The notes below the pieces were generated by a model. That model was not told the DNA's origin, ran no database searches, and worked only from the letters and a program-made list of their open reading frames with translations. Positions 1-6,965 of a stretch of DNA of 64,000 nt are shown in pieces. The translations under genes were made by a program, and so were the position numbers. Within the stretch, counting starts at the first letter, position 1. Every line of letters begins with the position of its first letter. The DNA comes from Enorma massiliensis phI (lineage in GTDB: Bacteria; Actinomycetota; Coriobacteriia; Coriobacteriales; Coriobacteriaceae). The stretch covers positions 396,446 through 460,445 of the forward strand of contig NZ_HE978575.1 of NCBI RefSeq assembly GCF_000311845.1, written 5' to 3'.

Positions 1-210
1 CAGGGCCGAGTGCGTGCACGCCCGCACGTTCGAGACGCGCGATCAGGCGGCGCTGGAGATATTCGACTACATCGAGTGCTCCTGCAACAGGGTGCGGATC
101 CACTCCGCGCTCGGCAACCTCAGCCCCGAGGAGTTCGAGGCGAGGCATGCGCAGGAGGCCGCTTCGGCGGCGTAGAGGGTGTCAACGAAATCGGGGTAAA
201 TTCAGATTCA
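1..210 (+). mobile_element. IS3-type element, right end only
   Basis: After the transposase stop at 173-175 the sequence runs into a terminal repeat that reads, on the minus strand, TGAATCTGAATTTACCCCGA. The same end occurs at 13931 and 20425 and, inverted, at 21737. The element therefore ends at about 210; the rest lies outside the window. Confidence 0.8.
2..175 (+). pseudogene. IS3-family transposase OrfB, C-terminal fragment
   Basis: The frame is open from the window edge and encodes the end of an IS3-type OrfB integrase: the ECVHARTFETRDQAALEIF segment followed by the IHSALGNLSPEEFEA end that is typical of the family. Two relatives with the same ending lie on the minus strand near 13.97 and 20.46 kb. 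Only 57 residues are visible, so whether the upstream part is intact cannot be judged. Confidence 0.85.
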
Positions 211-212
211 GC

Positions 213-302
213 GCCGTCACCGCGGTCCTCTCCTCGACGGTCACGCTCGTCGCCTACGCGTGCTGTGTGGCGGCGGGCAACGCGGACCGCGCTCAGAAAT
301 AG
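213..302 (+). pseudogene. C-terminal stub of a membrane protein next to the IS end
   Basis: Directly after the IS end a frame encodes a hydrophobic stretch (AVLSSTVTLVAYACCVAAG) and a short polar tail before a TAG at 300-302. There is no start codon. It reads like the tail of a small membrane protein whose 5' part was removed or separated by the IS insertion. The original gene is not recognised. Confidence 0.4.
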
Positions 303-314
303 CCAAGGGAATCC

Positions 315-941
315 TTACTTTGCCGTACCCTGGTCCGACTCTTTGAGTAGGGTGTTCGCCTCCAGATCGCGTTTCATGAGGTTCAGCGCACGATCCAGTT
401 GGCGGGTGATTTCTTCGGTTTTTTCGTAAGCGTCCGAGTTGACGCTTTTCTCCTTTTCGATGTCGCCGTACAGCAATTGGAAGTAGTTAAGCTGCACGCG
501 GCATAATCTGATGATTTCCATGCCGAGGTCGGAGACCTCATCAGAAAGAAAAGGGGCATTTGCCTTCAACGAAAGCTGCGCGGAGTTGTGAGCTTCCGAG
601 GCAGCTCGGTACAGGTCGCCTCGGTACTCCATTTGCTTTTCCTCGTCTTTGGGCAAAAACTCTATGCCCCTCGGGAAGAGGCAGCTTGCGCATGACACGA
701 GATTCGACAGCTTGCTTGAGACATCAGCAGTCGCGTCGTATTTCTTCTTGAAGCCGTATAGCTGCGCCTCTCGTTCAATCGAAAGCTGTTGCTCCTTGAT
801 GAGCCGGTCGATTTCGTGCCTATGCTCCTCACGACTCTTTCTCGTGGCGAGCTTGTAGGAGATAAAGCCACCGAGGAGGGCGGTAATGATGGAGATGAAG
901 GGCTCCGAGGACAAGAGGGATAACAGATCTTCGACAGACAT
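315..941 (-). CDS. Hypothetical membrane-anchored coiled-coil protein
   Basis: A 208-residue protein of unknown function. It opens with one hydrophobic segment (about residues 14-30, ISIITALLGGFISYKLA), followed by a long charged helical region rich in Glu, Lys and Arg (about 33-60, starting REEHRHEIDRLIKEQQ), which suggests an N-terminally anchored protein with a cytoplasmic coiled coil. The start is supported by a GAGGAG ribosome site a few bases upstream. The TM-plus-helix layout resembles small proteins often carried by Gram-positive prophages, and it sits beside other phage-like genes. No catalytic motif was recognised. Confidence 0.7.
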   Translation of the reverse strand: MSVEDLLSLLSSEPFISIITALLGGFISYKLATRKSREEHRHEIDRLIKEQQLSIEREAQLYGFKKKYDATADVSSKLSNLVSCASCLFPRGIEFLPKDEEKQMEYRGDLYRAASEAHNSAQLSLKANAPFLSDEVSDLGMEIIRLCRVQLNYFQLLYGDIEKEKSVNSDAYEKTEEITRQLDRALNLMKRDLEANTLLKESDQGTAK

Positions 942-1023
942 GCCTTCTCCTCTTCTTAGGTTGCAGGAAGAGACTCATCCCAACAGTAACAAACGTGCGG
1001 GACACCGTGCAATCTGCTTGGCA

Positions 1024-1143
1024 TCAAGCGCCGTACAAAGCGCCGGCCGAATCAAGGGCGGTGTAGAGCCCGACGAGCACAGCAACGACGAACACAGCAA
1101 AAAGCAGAGCGACAGCAACTTTTAGAAAAACAGGGAACCTCAT
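1024..1143 (-). CDS. Small single-pass membrane protein (39 aa)
   Basis: A longer frame continues upstream, but the ATG at 1143 has a textbook ribosome site (GGAGGTGG, six to seven bases upstream), so the product is 39 residues. Almost all of it is one membrane span (FLKVAVALLFAVFVVAVLVG) preceded by a positively charged start. It is divergent from the CHAP lysin gene and may be a holin-like or other phage-associated peptide, but size and topology are the only evidence. Confidence 0.6.
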   Translation of the reverse strand: MRFPVFLKVAVALLFAVFVVAVLVGLYTALDSAGALYGA

Positions 1144-1219
1144 AAGACCACCTCCGTCGCGGCACGCGTAGCCCCTTCGACCGAGGGGCGCCACGCCGCG
1201 ACGGAGCGTACATACCGGC

Positions 1220-1864
1220 ATGCGCGAGAGGAGGATGATGGCAGCTTCCAAGAGATTCATCGAGGAGCTCTACGCGGAAACGGCCCTCGGCGTCAGATTC
1301 ATGGTCACGCTCTCCGCGAGGTCCCCGGACGAGGCGGCGGCGTCCTACGGCTTCACGGCCGAGCAGGGGGACATGCTCGCGCAGCTGCTCGATGACCGCT
1401 ACGCCGCGATGTGGCAGTCGGTCCTCTACGGGGTAACCGGCGGCAGCGGGGACATCGTCGAGGTGGCCGCCTCGCAGATCGGCAACGTCGGCGGGCGGCC
1501 CTACTGGTCATGGTGCGGGTTCTCCGGGCGCGTCGAGTGGTGCGCGCGCTTCGTGAGCTGGTGCGCCAACGAGTGCGGCTACATCGAGGCCGGGGTGATC
1601 CCGAAGTTCGCCGCCTGCTCGGCCGGGGTCCAGTGGTTCGAGTCCGCGGGGCTGTGGAGCGACCGGGGGTACGAGCCGCAGCCGGGCGACATCGTGTTCT
1701 TCGACTGGGGAGGGGACGGCGGCGCCGACCACGTGGGCATCGTGGAGTCCTGCGACGGCTCGACCGTCCACACCATCGAGGGCAACACGAGCGACTCCTG
1801 CGCGAGGAGGAGCTATCGCGTCGGCAGCGCGTCGATACACGGGTACGGGACGCCGCTGAACTAA
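1220..1864 (+). CDS. CHAP-domain cysteine peptidase, phage-type lysin
   Basis: A 214-residue protein whose C-terminal two thirds is a CHAP amidase/endopeptidase domain. It shows the nucleophile-type motif EWCARFVSWCANE, then PQPGDIVFFDW, DHVGIVE and the HTIEGNTSD block carrying later active-site residues. CHAP enzymes cut peptidoglycan stem or cross-bridge peptides. The N-terminal ~75 residues are helical and unassigned. The start is uncertain: ATGs at 1235 and 1238 follow GAGAGGAGG very closely, while the ATG at 1220 has only a distant GGAG. There is no signal peptide, as expected for a lysin released by a holin. It could be a prophage remnant or a domesticated lysin. Confidence 0.85.
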   Translation: MRERRMMAASKRFIEELYAETALGVRFMVTLSARSPDEAAASYGFTAEQGDMLAQLLDDRYAAMWQSVLYGVTGGSGDIVEVAASQIGNVGGRPYWSWCGFSGRVEWCARFVSWCANECGYIEAGVIPKFAACSAGVQWFESAGLWSDRGYEPQPGDIVFFDWGGDGGADHVGIVESCDGSTVHTIEGNTSDSCARRSYRVGSASIHGYGTPLN

Positions 1865-2186
1865 GACACGCCATGAGCCTTTGTCGAAAACGCTCGCCGC
1901 AGCTGTCGTGTTCAAAAAGTTAGGCATATCTAATAAAAGAGTAGACACATGGCGGTTGAGCCAGCGGGATGCCCTCACGTCAAGGTCCCACACCAATCCG
2001 GAAAACGTGCTCGGTGGCGGAGATGGCGATCCTTCCGCGCGTGAGCAGAAACGCGGTCTACGATGGAGTTTCCTTGGAACGACCCTCTACCGTCGAGGAG
2101 GATGAGGGATAGGAAGAGGGGGACGCTTCACGTTCAGGGGCGAGTTCCTCGAGTGGAGCAAGCGCCACGCGACGTGAATCTTGCCG
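1865..2186. other. Region without a supported gene
   Basis: About 320 bases between the lysin and the AraC remnant. Short open frames exist on both strands, but none has a convincing start site or recognisable protein signature. Confidence 0.5.
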
Positions 2187-2757
2187 TCAGGTTGAAGGCC
2201 GAAGCCGAGAGCGCTCTTCTCGTTCTGGGATTGAATGCTGGCGCTGCTTTCTGAACTGCGTGGGCGTGCAGCCCCTGTCCCTTCGGAAGGCCTCCGTAAA
2301 TGCACCCGGCTTGGTATAGCCTACTTTTTCGCCGATTTCCGCTATCGCCAAATCGGTTTCGGCAAGTAGGCGAGCGGCCTCTTCCATGCGCTCGTGCGCG
2401 ACGTAGTGGGATGGCGACAGTCCCGTTGCCGTTTTGAAGAGGTTTTTCAACTTTGTCTTCCCTATGTAGAGCTGGTTTGCCAGGAGAGAGCAGGACAGGT
2501 CCCCTCCAAGGTTCGAGGCAATGTATCCGCAGATGAAATCGATGGCTTCGCGGTCTTCGCGAGTCAGGGGAAAAGGTAATCGACGTGCCCCTTGCCGACG
2601 CGCCTTCGGAAACGTGCGCCTCGTACTCTTCGCCCTCTCCTCCGAGATATACCGAGATCGCTCCGACGCTGAGCGGCGCTCCCTGCTTCTGCGCCACTCC
2701 GTCGATTTCGTCGTAGAACGAAACGCAAAGATGTTCGGTGCACCGATACCTCAGGAT
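2187..2757 (-). pseudogene. AraC-family regulator, 5'-truncated and frameshifted
   Basis: The C-terminal AraC DNA-binding domain is clear: a first helix-turn-helix (SCSLLANQLYIGKTKLKNLF) and a second (IAEIGEKVGYTKPGAFTEAF). Upstream, the preceding linker is found in another frame up to YEAHVSEGASARGTSITF. Removing one base from the A4 run at 2571-2574 (T4 on the coding strand) joins the two as SITFPLTRED. An in-frame TGA at 2758-2760 limits the 5' side and the N-terminal effector domain is missing. The gene is probably dead. Confidence 0.75.
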
Positions 2758-2771
2758 TCAGTTTTTCTTGA

Positions 2772-2810
2772 ATGTCATTCTGAATAACAACCTCGAATAA
2801 AGAATGACAT
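2772..2810. promoter_or_regulatory. 10-bp perfect inverted repeat ATGTCATTCT/AGAATGACAT
   Basis: ATGTCATTCT at 2772-2781 is repeated inverted as AGAATGACAT at 2801-2810, with a 19-bp spacer. It lies just upstream of the broken AraC gene and has no T-tract, so it looks more like a regulator-binding site than a terminator. Confidence 0.4.
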
Positions 2811-2842
2811 ACAATCCGCAGTGCGTTAGCATTCAGAAACTC

Positions 2843-2896
2843 AAACCGCCTGCCCCTATGGCCGAGCTAATCGGTCTGTGGGATAGGCGGTTTTCT
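2843..2896. terminator. Bidirectional terminator after the hydrolase operon
   Basis: AAACCGCCT (2843-2851) pairs with AGGCGGTTT (2885-2893), followed by TTTTCTTT on the plus strand. It sits downstream of the minus-strand hydrolase-methyltransferase operon. Confidence 0.65.
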
Positions 2897-3024
2897 TTGC
2901 TATTGGGTGATGGATAGATAGGGCTATTTGCTGTCAGGATAAAGGTCGATTTTTTGGCATTTTCTTTCGCTGTAAGCGGCTTTTGGGCGGCTTGTCATAT
3001 CCTGATCCACGCGGGAAACACTGT

Positions 3025-3945
3025 TCAGTGGGAACTCTCGTTTTCTCTTTCTCCACATGGGCAATCCAGATATGAACAATCCAATGTGTGTTGGTGGATA
3101 AAGTCCGTCACCAGATCCGCGTATTGATCCAGCCGCACCATCAGCGCCAGGTGGCCGCCGGTAAGGTCGGTGACCACCGTGGGACTTGGCATCAGGGCGA
3201 TCAGGTCCTCCCGGCAGGCCGGGGTGAAGGTGGTGTCGTCCTCGGACAAAATCAGCAGCACCCGCCCCTCCCACGGGGCAAAATCATTGCGGGTCATGCC
3301 AAAGTAGTGTTCTGCGTCACAGAGAAAGTCAATCATGTGCTGTTCATAGGGCTTGGTGAGCAGTTCCATCATAGCGCCGCACAGTTCCTCCATAGCGGCC
3401 TTTTCCTGGGCTGTAAAGCCATCGGTTTTCTTTTTCATCACCGCCCATCTCATCATCCGCTTGATGAGCGGAAACGGCAGGAAGGCAAGCCATTTTTTGA
3501 ACTTCCGCTGGCTTTCGATTATCTTCATCAGATCCTGATACCCGGCCTTGCTCATGTTGCCGGACAGCGAGCAGGTGTTGGAGAGGGCCAGCCCCTCCAC
3601 CACTTCCGGGTGGCGGGAGGCGATGACCTGGGCCACTACGCCGCCCAGGGACTGTCCCACCAGCCAGACCTTTTCCTTCAGGTGGCGGAGTAGTTCAGCC
3701 ACGGCATCGGCAAACTCGCCGTTGTCCCCGAACTGGAGCTGATAGTCAAAGGTCAGCACCGAAAAATCCCTGGCGAACCGGGCAAAGTGCTTATAAAACA
3801 GGTCGGACAGCCCAATGCCGCCCGTGAGCAGGACCAGCGTGGCTTTGGCCTGGGGATTTTGATAGTAGCGATAGGTAAAGAGTTTCCCGCTGCTGACCGT
3901 GAAGGTGGCGGCGGGATAAGTCCGGCGAAATTCTGCAAGCGTCAT
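3025..3945 (-). CDS. Alpha/beta hydrolase
   Basis: An alpha/beta-hydrolase fold protein of 306 residues. The nucleophile elbow GQSLGG supplies Ser, the SEDD segment after VLLIL a likely acid, and GGHLAL the His, so the triad is complete. Between them lies a charged cap domain. Ester or amide hydrolysis is likely but the substrate cannot be told. The ATG at 3945 follows AAGGAAG; a TTG one codon earlier is less likely. It is the last gene of a three-gene operon, 15 bases after the ATC-hydrolase-like gene. Codon choice resembles Bacillota more than neighbouring genes, suggesting transfer of the operon. Confidence 0.85.
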   Translation of the reverse strand: MTLAEFRRTYPAATFTVSSGKLFTYRYYQNPQAKATLVLLTGGIGLSDLFYKHFARFARDFSVLTFDYQLQFGDNGEFADAVAELLRHLKEKVWLVGQSLGGVVAQVIASRHPEVVEGLALSNTCSLSGNMSKAGYQDLMKIIESQRKFKKWLAFLPFPLIKRMMRWAVMKKKTDGFTAQEKAAMEELCGAMMELLTKPYEQHMIDFLCDAEHYFGMTRNDFAPWEGRVLLILSEDDTTFTPACREDLIALMPSPTVVTDLTGGHLALMVRLDQYADLVTDFIHQHTLDCSYLDCPCGERENESSH

Positions 3946-3960
3946 CAAATCTTCCTTTTT

Positions 3961-4620
3961 CTATTTTCCCTGCCGTTCTTTGTCCCAACGGGAACCCTTT
4001 TTGCAGATATAAAAGTCACAGCAGTCACCGCCGGCAGCCAGCGTTTTGGTACGGTAGAGCCGCCCACCCATCCAGTCGACGGACATCGTGTCCAGAGCGC
4101 ATAGATAGGGAACCAGATGAGGAAGGCCCTCCTGTCGGCCCAGGGCACACAGACCGCACTGGTGGTAAAGGATCGTATATTCCTCTGCATCCCGGCCGAA
4201 GATGACCTCGGCATTCCACTGAAAGGGGTTCCTATCTGCATCCGCCAAAGATGCAATCGCTGCTCGCTTATATTGAGCCTTCAATGTAAATGCAGTCTTG
4301 GCTTTGCCCCGGAAGGCGGTCACAACCAGAGGAGAACGCATACTGGCACTTACCATGCCCTCAAAGCACTTTTCACTCATTTTTTCTTCTGCCGCCTTAT
4401 AGATAGACAGCCATAGAATTCCACCAGTCAGGCAGACCCGCAACGGGTTTTCCATCATGGAGCCAATATCCGGGGTACGGGATACCATTTGCCGGTAAAT
4501 CTGCTTAGAGAGCTGCTTCAACGCAGAAATATCCCATCCCAACTCCTGCCTTGCCAGATACCGAAATGCGGCAGGAGCGATGGCAGCCCACATCAGCCTT
4601 TCACAATATGTATAGTTCAT
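3961..4620 (-). CDS. L-2-amino-thiazoline-4-carboxylate hydrolase-like protein
   Basis: A 219-residue member of the ATC-hydrolase-like family, seen from the C-terminal block CGLCALGR, PYLCALDTMSVDW and GGDCCDFYI. The Cys residues and Asp of this block are characteristic. Founding members open the thiazoline ring of L-2-amino-thiazoline-4-carboxylate on the way to cysteine, but most relatives in gut bacteria are uncharacterised. A GGAGGT ribosome site precedes the ATG. It is the middle gene of the operon, 14 bases after the methyltransferase. No signal peptide is visible, so it is probably cytoplasmic. Confidence 0.75.
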   Translation of the reverse strand: MNYTYCERLMWAAIAPAAFRYLARQELGWDISALKQLSKQIYRQMVSRTPDIGSMMENPLRVCLTGGILWLSIYKAAEEKMSEKCFEGMVSASMRSPLVVTAFRGKAKTAFTLKAQYKRAAIASLADADRNPFQWNAEVIFGRDAEEYTILYHQCGLCALGRQEGLPHLVPYLCALDTMSVDWMGGRLYRTKTLAAGGDCCDFYICKKGSRWDKERQGK

Positions 4621-4634
4621 GACAAACCTCCGTC

Positions 4635-5450
4635 TTACTTTCGCCCCACCAGCATCCGGGAGTCGCCCGGCATCATCATGGCCGCCCGGCGGCGGGAACC
4701 GAAAGCCTCCTGGGCCGTGTCGATGAGCCGTACATCCGCATATCCCATGTCCCGCAGTTCCTGGGCGAAGGCCTCCATGTTCCCGTGCATGTGGGGCTTC
4801 ATCTCATCGTTGAGGGCGAACACGCCGCCTTTTTTCAGCACCCGCAGGGTCTCCAACAGCAGAGCCTGCTTGTCCGCACCCATTACATTGTGGTAGACAT
4901 AGTTGCTCACCACGGCGTCGAAACTCTCATCAGGGAAATCCAGCTTGTTCGCGTCCCCATGCTTGAATACGCACCGGGCCGCCGCGCCCTCGCTTGCGGC
5001 GTTTTTCTCGCACATGGCCTGGCCGTAGCCGTAGGCCGCGCCCCAATAGTCGATGCCGGTGACCTCAGCATCCGGCCAGGTCAGCGCCGCCCGGATGCTC
5101 AGCGCCCCGGAGCCGCAGCCCACCTCTAAGAGGCTGCCCTGGCCGTCGAAATTAAGATGTGCGAGGACGGTCTTGTGCACCCGCTCCATCATCCCGCCTC
5201 CGCCGAAGGCATACTGTTTCCGTATCCATGTGATCCAGACCAGCAGGGCCAGCAGCGCCGCTGCGGCGACGGAGAACAGGACGCCCAGCGCGGCGATATG
5301 GAACACCGTAAATGACAGCACCGCCAGTACCACAGACAGCGCCAAAAGGGCGCCTACCACATAGAAAACAGGGTTTGACATCCAGTTCCCGTAATGTTCC
5401 CCATGCGTCCCAAGGCGGATTTCTTTTTGCTGAACTTGATTTTGCTTCAT
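4635..5450 (-). CDS. Membrane-anchored class I SAM-dependent methyltransferase
   Basis: A 271-residue methyltransferase with two hydrophobic N-terminal spans (about residues 28-75) followed by a Rossmann domain. SAM-binding motif I is SLLEVGCGSGALSI, then the acidic EVTGIDYWG, then the LDFPDESFDAVVSNYVYHN region and LRVLKKGGVFALND. The frame is open 50 codons further upstream, but the ATG at 5450 is the one with an AAGGAG ribosome site 8 bases away. It is first in the operon with the ATC-hydrolase-like and alpha/beta-hydrolase genes. The methyl acceptor is unknown; a small molecule handled by the two hydrolases is possible. Confidence 0.85.
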   Translation of the reverse strand: MKQNQVQQKEIRLGTHGEHYGNWMSNPVFYVVGALLALSVVLAVLSFTVFHIAALGVLFSVAAAALLALLVWITWIRKQYAFGGGGMMERVHKTVLAHLNFDGQGSLLEVGCGSGALSIRAALTWPDAEVTGIDYWGAAYGYGQAMCEKNAASEGAAARCVFKHGDANKLDFPDESFDAVVSNYVYHNVMGADKQALLLETLRVLKKGGVFALNDEMKPHMHGNMEAFAQELRDMGYADVRLIDTAQEAFGSRRRAAMMMPGDSRMLVGRK

Positions 5451-5539
5451 TTGAACCATCTCCTTACTGAGCATCTCGGGGTCAAAAATGATTCGGCTCG
5501 GTGACCATGCCGCCGGCAAGCCGCCGCGCGTCAGCGTTC

Positions 5540-6571
5540 CTAGAACTCCCCCTTGACTTCGTGAACGCCCTCCCTCTCGCCGAATCGACGCCGCCTCCAC
5601 TCGCTCGGTGCGGTTCCGTATTCCCTCTTGAACGCGGAGGAGAACTTGCTCGGGTTCGCGTAGCCGACGCGCACGGCGGCTTCGGCGACGCGCGCTCCCC
5701 TGGCAAGCAGGGCGGCGGCGACCTCCATGCGCCGCTTGCGGAGGTACCCCGCGACAGTGCTCCCGTATGCCCGCGAGAAGTACTGGTTGAGTGTCGCCGC
5801 GCTCACACCGAACGCCGACGCTAGCACGCGGGCGTCATGGGCGCAGTCGAGAGAGCCCTCGAGCTCGTCGTGCACGGCGGCAACGATGCGCATCTGGGTG
5901 CGTGTGAGGATGAAGCGGGGTCTGGCGCAGGAGAGGTCGCGACGTTGGAGGCCAAGCAGCAAGCCGAGAACCTCGTAGGTGGCCAGAGCCCTGTCGGGTG
6001 CTTCGACGAGGGCGGCGATGCGTCTCATATGCCCGTTGAGCTCGCCGTCGCCGCTGAGCACGGCGGCGCTGCCCGCCTGTCGCGCGATGGCCTCGACGGC
6101 ATCCTCGTCATCGAGCAGCGAGAAGAGCGGCGATCGAGCGATACGCGTGTTCACGAACACCTCGACGCCCCGGTAGCGTCCCGAGGGGTACCGGAACTCG
6201 GCGGGGCGCTCCTGCGAGCAGCTGATGCACACCTCGCCGGCCGAGACCGTCGCCAGACCCCCGCTCGGGACGTCGACCTCGCAGCGGCCCTCGTGGCATA
6301 GGTTTATCGTCAGCCATTTGCCCCGCGAGAACGCGGGGAGGGGGACGGACGGGACCTCTGGAACGTTGGGGCACCGCTCGCACGCGAAGTCGACGTTGGC
6401 GACGAACAGGTCGCGCGACAGGGGGCGGCCTCGCATGCACCCGCTCCCGACCGGGTGCGACAGCACCAGCTCGTAGACGCCGTCGGCGTCTTGGACGAGC
6501 TCGACGCCGGAGGCGACGCGCAGGCGCGTCCCCCGGTTGCTCTCCGTATCGGTGAAGGGTGCGTTTCCCAT
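5540..6571 (-). CDS. AraC-family transcriptional regulator
   Basis: A full-length AraC regulator of 343 residues: an N-terminal beta-rich effector domain (about 1-215) and a C-terminal double helix-turn-helix (about 225-330), with DARVLASAFGVSAATLNQYF and VAEAAVRVGYANPSKFSSAF. The second helix-turn-helix is the most conserved part of the family. It lies on the same strand as and upstream of the hydrolase-methyltransferase operon and is divergent from feoAB. It could control either; a link to iron is plausible because AraC-type regulators of iron uptake exist, but the sequence does not decide. Confidence 0.85.
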   Translation of the reverse strand: MGNAPFTDTESNRGTRLRVASGVELVQDADGVYELVLSHPVGSGCMRGRPLSRDLFVANVDFACERCPNVPEVPSVPLPAFSRGKWLTINLCHEGRCEVDVPSGGLATVSAGEVCISCSQERPAEFRYPSGRYRGVEVFVNTRIARSPLFSLLDDEDAVEAIARQAGSAAVLSGDGELNGHMRRIAALVEAPDRALATYEVLGLLLGLQRRDLSCARPRFILTRTQMRIVAAVHDELEGSLDCAHDARVLASAFGVSAATLNQYFSRAYGSTVAGYLRKRRMEVAAALLARGARVAEAAVRVGYANPSKFSSAFKREYGTAPSEWRRRRFGEREGVHEVKGEF

Positions 6572-6599
6572 AGGCTATCTCCCGCTCGCGCAGTCCAGC

Positions 6600-6740
6600 C
6601 CCATTCGTCTCAAAAGTTTATTTTATCTAACTTGATGAGATTTGGAGCTGAACCTACATCGCGGAGTTGAGGGGGCACACGTTCCAGGCTTACTTTGGTG
6701 GCTGCGGGCGTCATGCCCGTTTAAGGAAAGGAGCGATTCC
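6600..6740 (+). promoter_or_regulatory. Intergenic control region of feoAB
   Basis: About 140 bases between the divergent AraC gene and feoA. An A/T-rich patch at roughly 6613-6645 (AAAAGTTTATTTTATCTAAC) stands out from the G/C-rich surroundings and is a candidate promoter and iron-regulator site. I could not match a specific Fur or DtxR box. Confidence 0.3.
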
Positions 6741-6965
6741 ATGAGACTATGCGATGTGGCGACGGGGCTTTCTGCCCGTATCGCATCCGTATCCGGCGAC
6801 GACCGGTTCGTCTCGCGCGTCACGGCCATCGGGCTGACGGAGGGATGCGCCGTCGAGGTCCTGCAAAACGTCAAGAACCGGCCCGTGCTCGTGCACGTGC
6901 GCGACAGCGACGTGGCGCTCGATCGCGGCGACTGCATGCGCATCGAGGTGGAGGTGGTCGCATGA
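6741..6965 (+). CDS. feoA: FeoA ferrous iron transport accessory protein
   Basis: A 74-residue SH3-like FeoA protein: MRLCDVATGLSARIASVSGD, then RVTAIGLTEGCAVEVLQN and a final RDSDVALDRGDCMRIEVE strand. FeoA proteins act with the FeoB permease in Fe(II) uptake at the membrane. An AAGGAAAGGAG ribosome site 8 bases upstream fixes the ATG at 6741. Its stop overlaps the feoB start as ATGA, so translation is probably coupled. Confidence 0.92.
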   Translation: MRLCDVATGLSARIASVSGDDRFVSRVTAIGLTEGCAVEVLQNVKNRPVLVHVRDSDVALDRGDCMRIEVEVVA

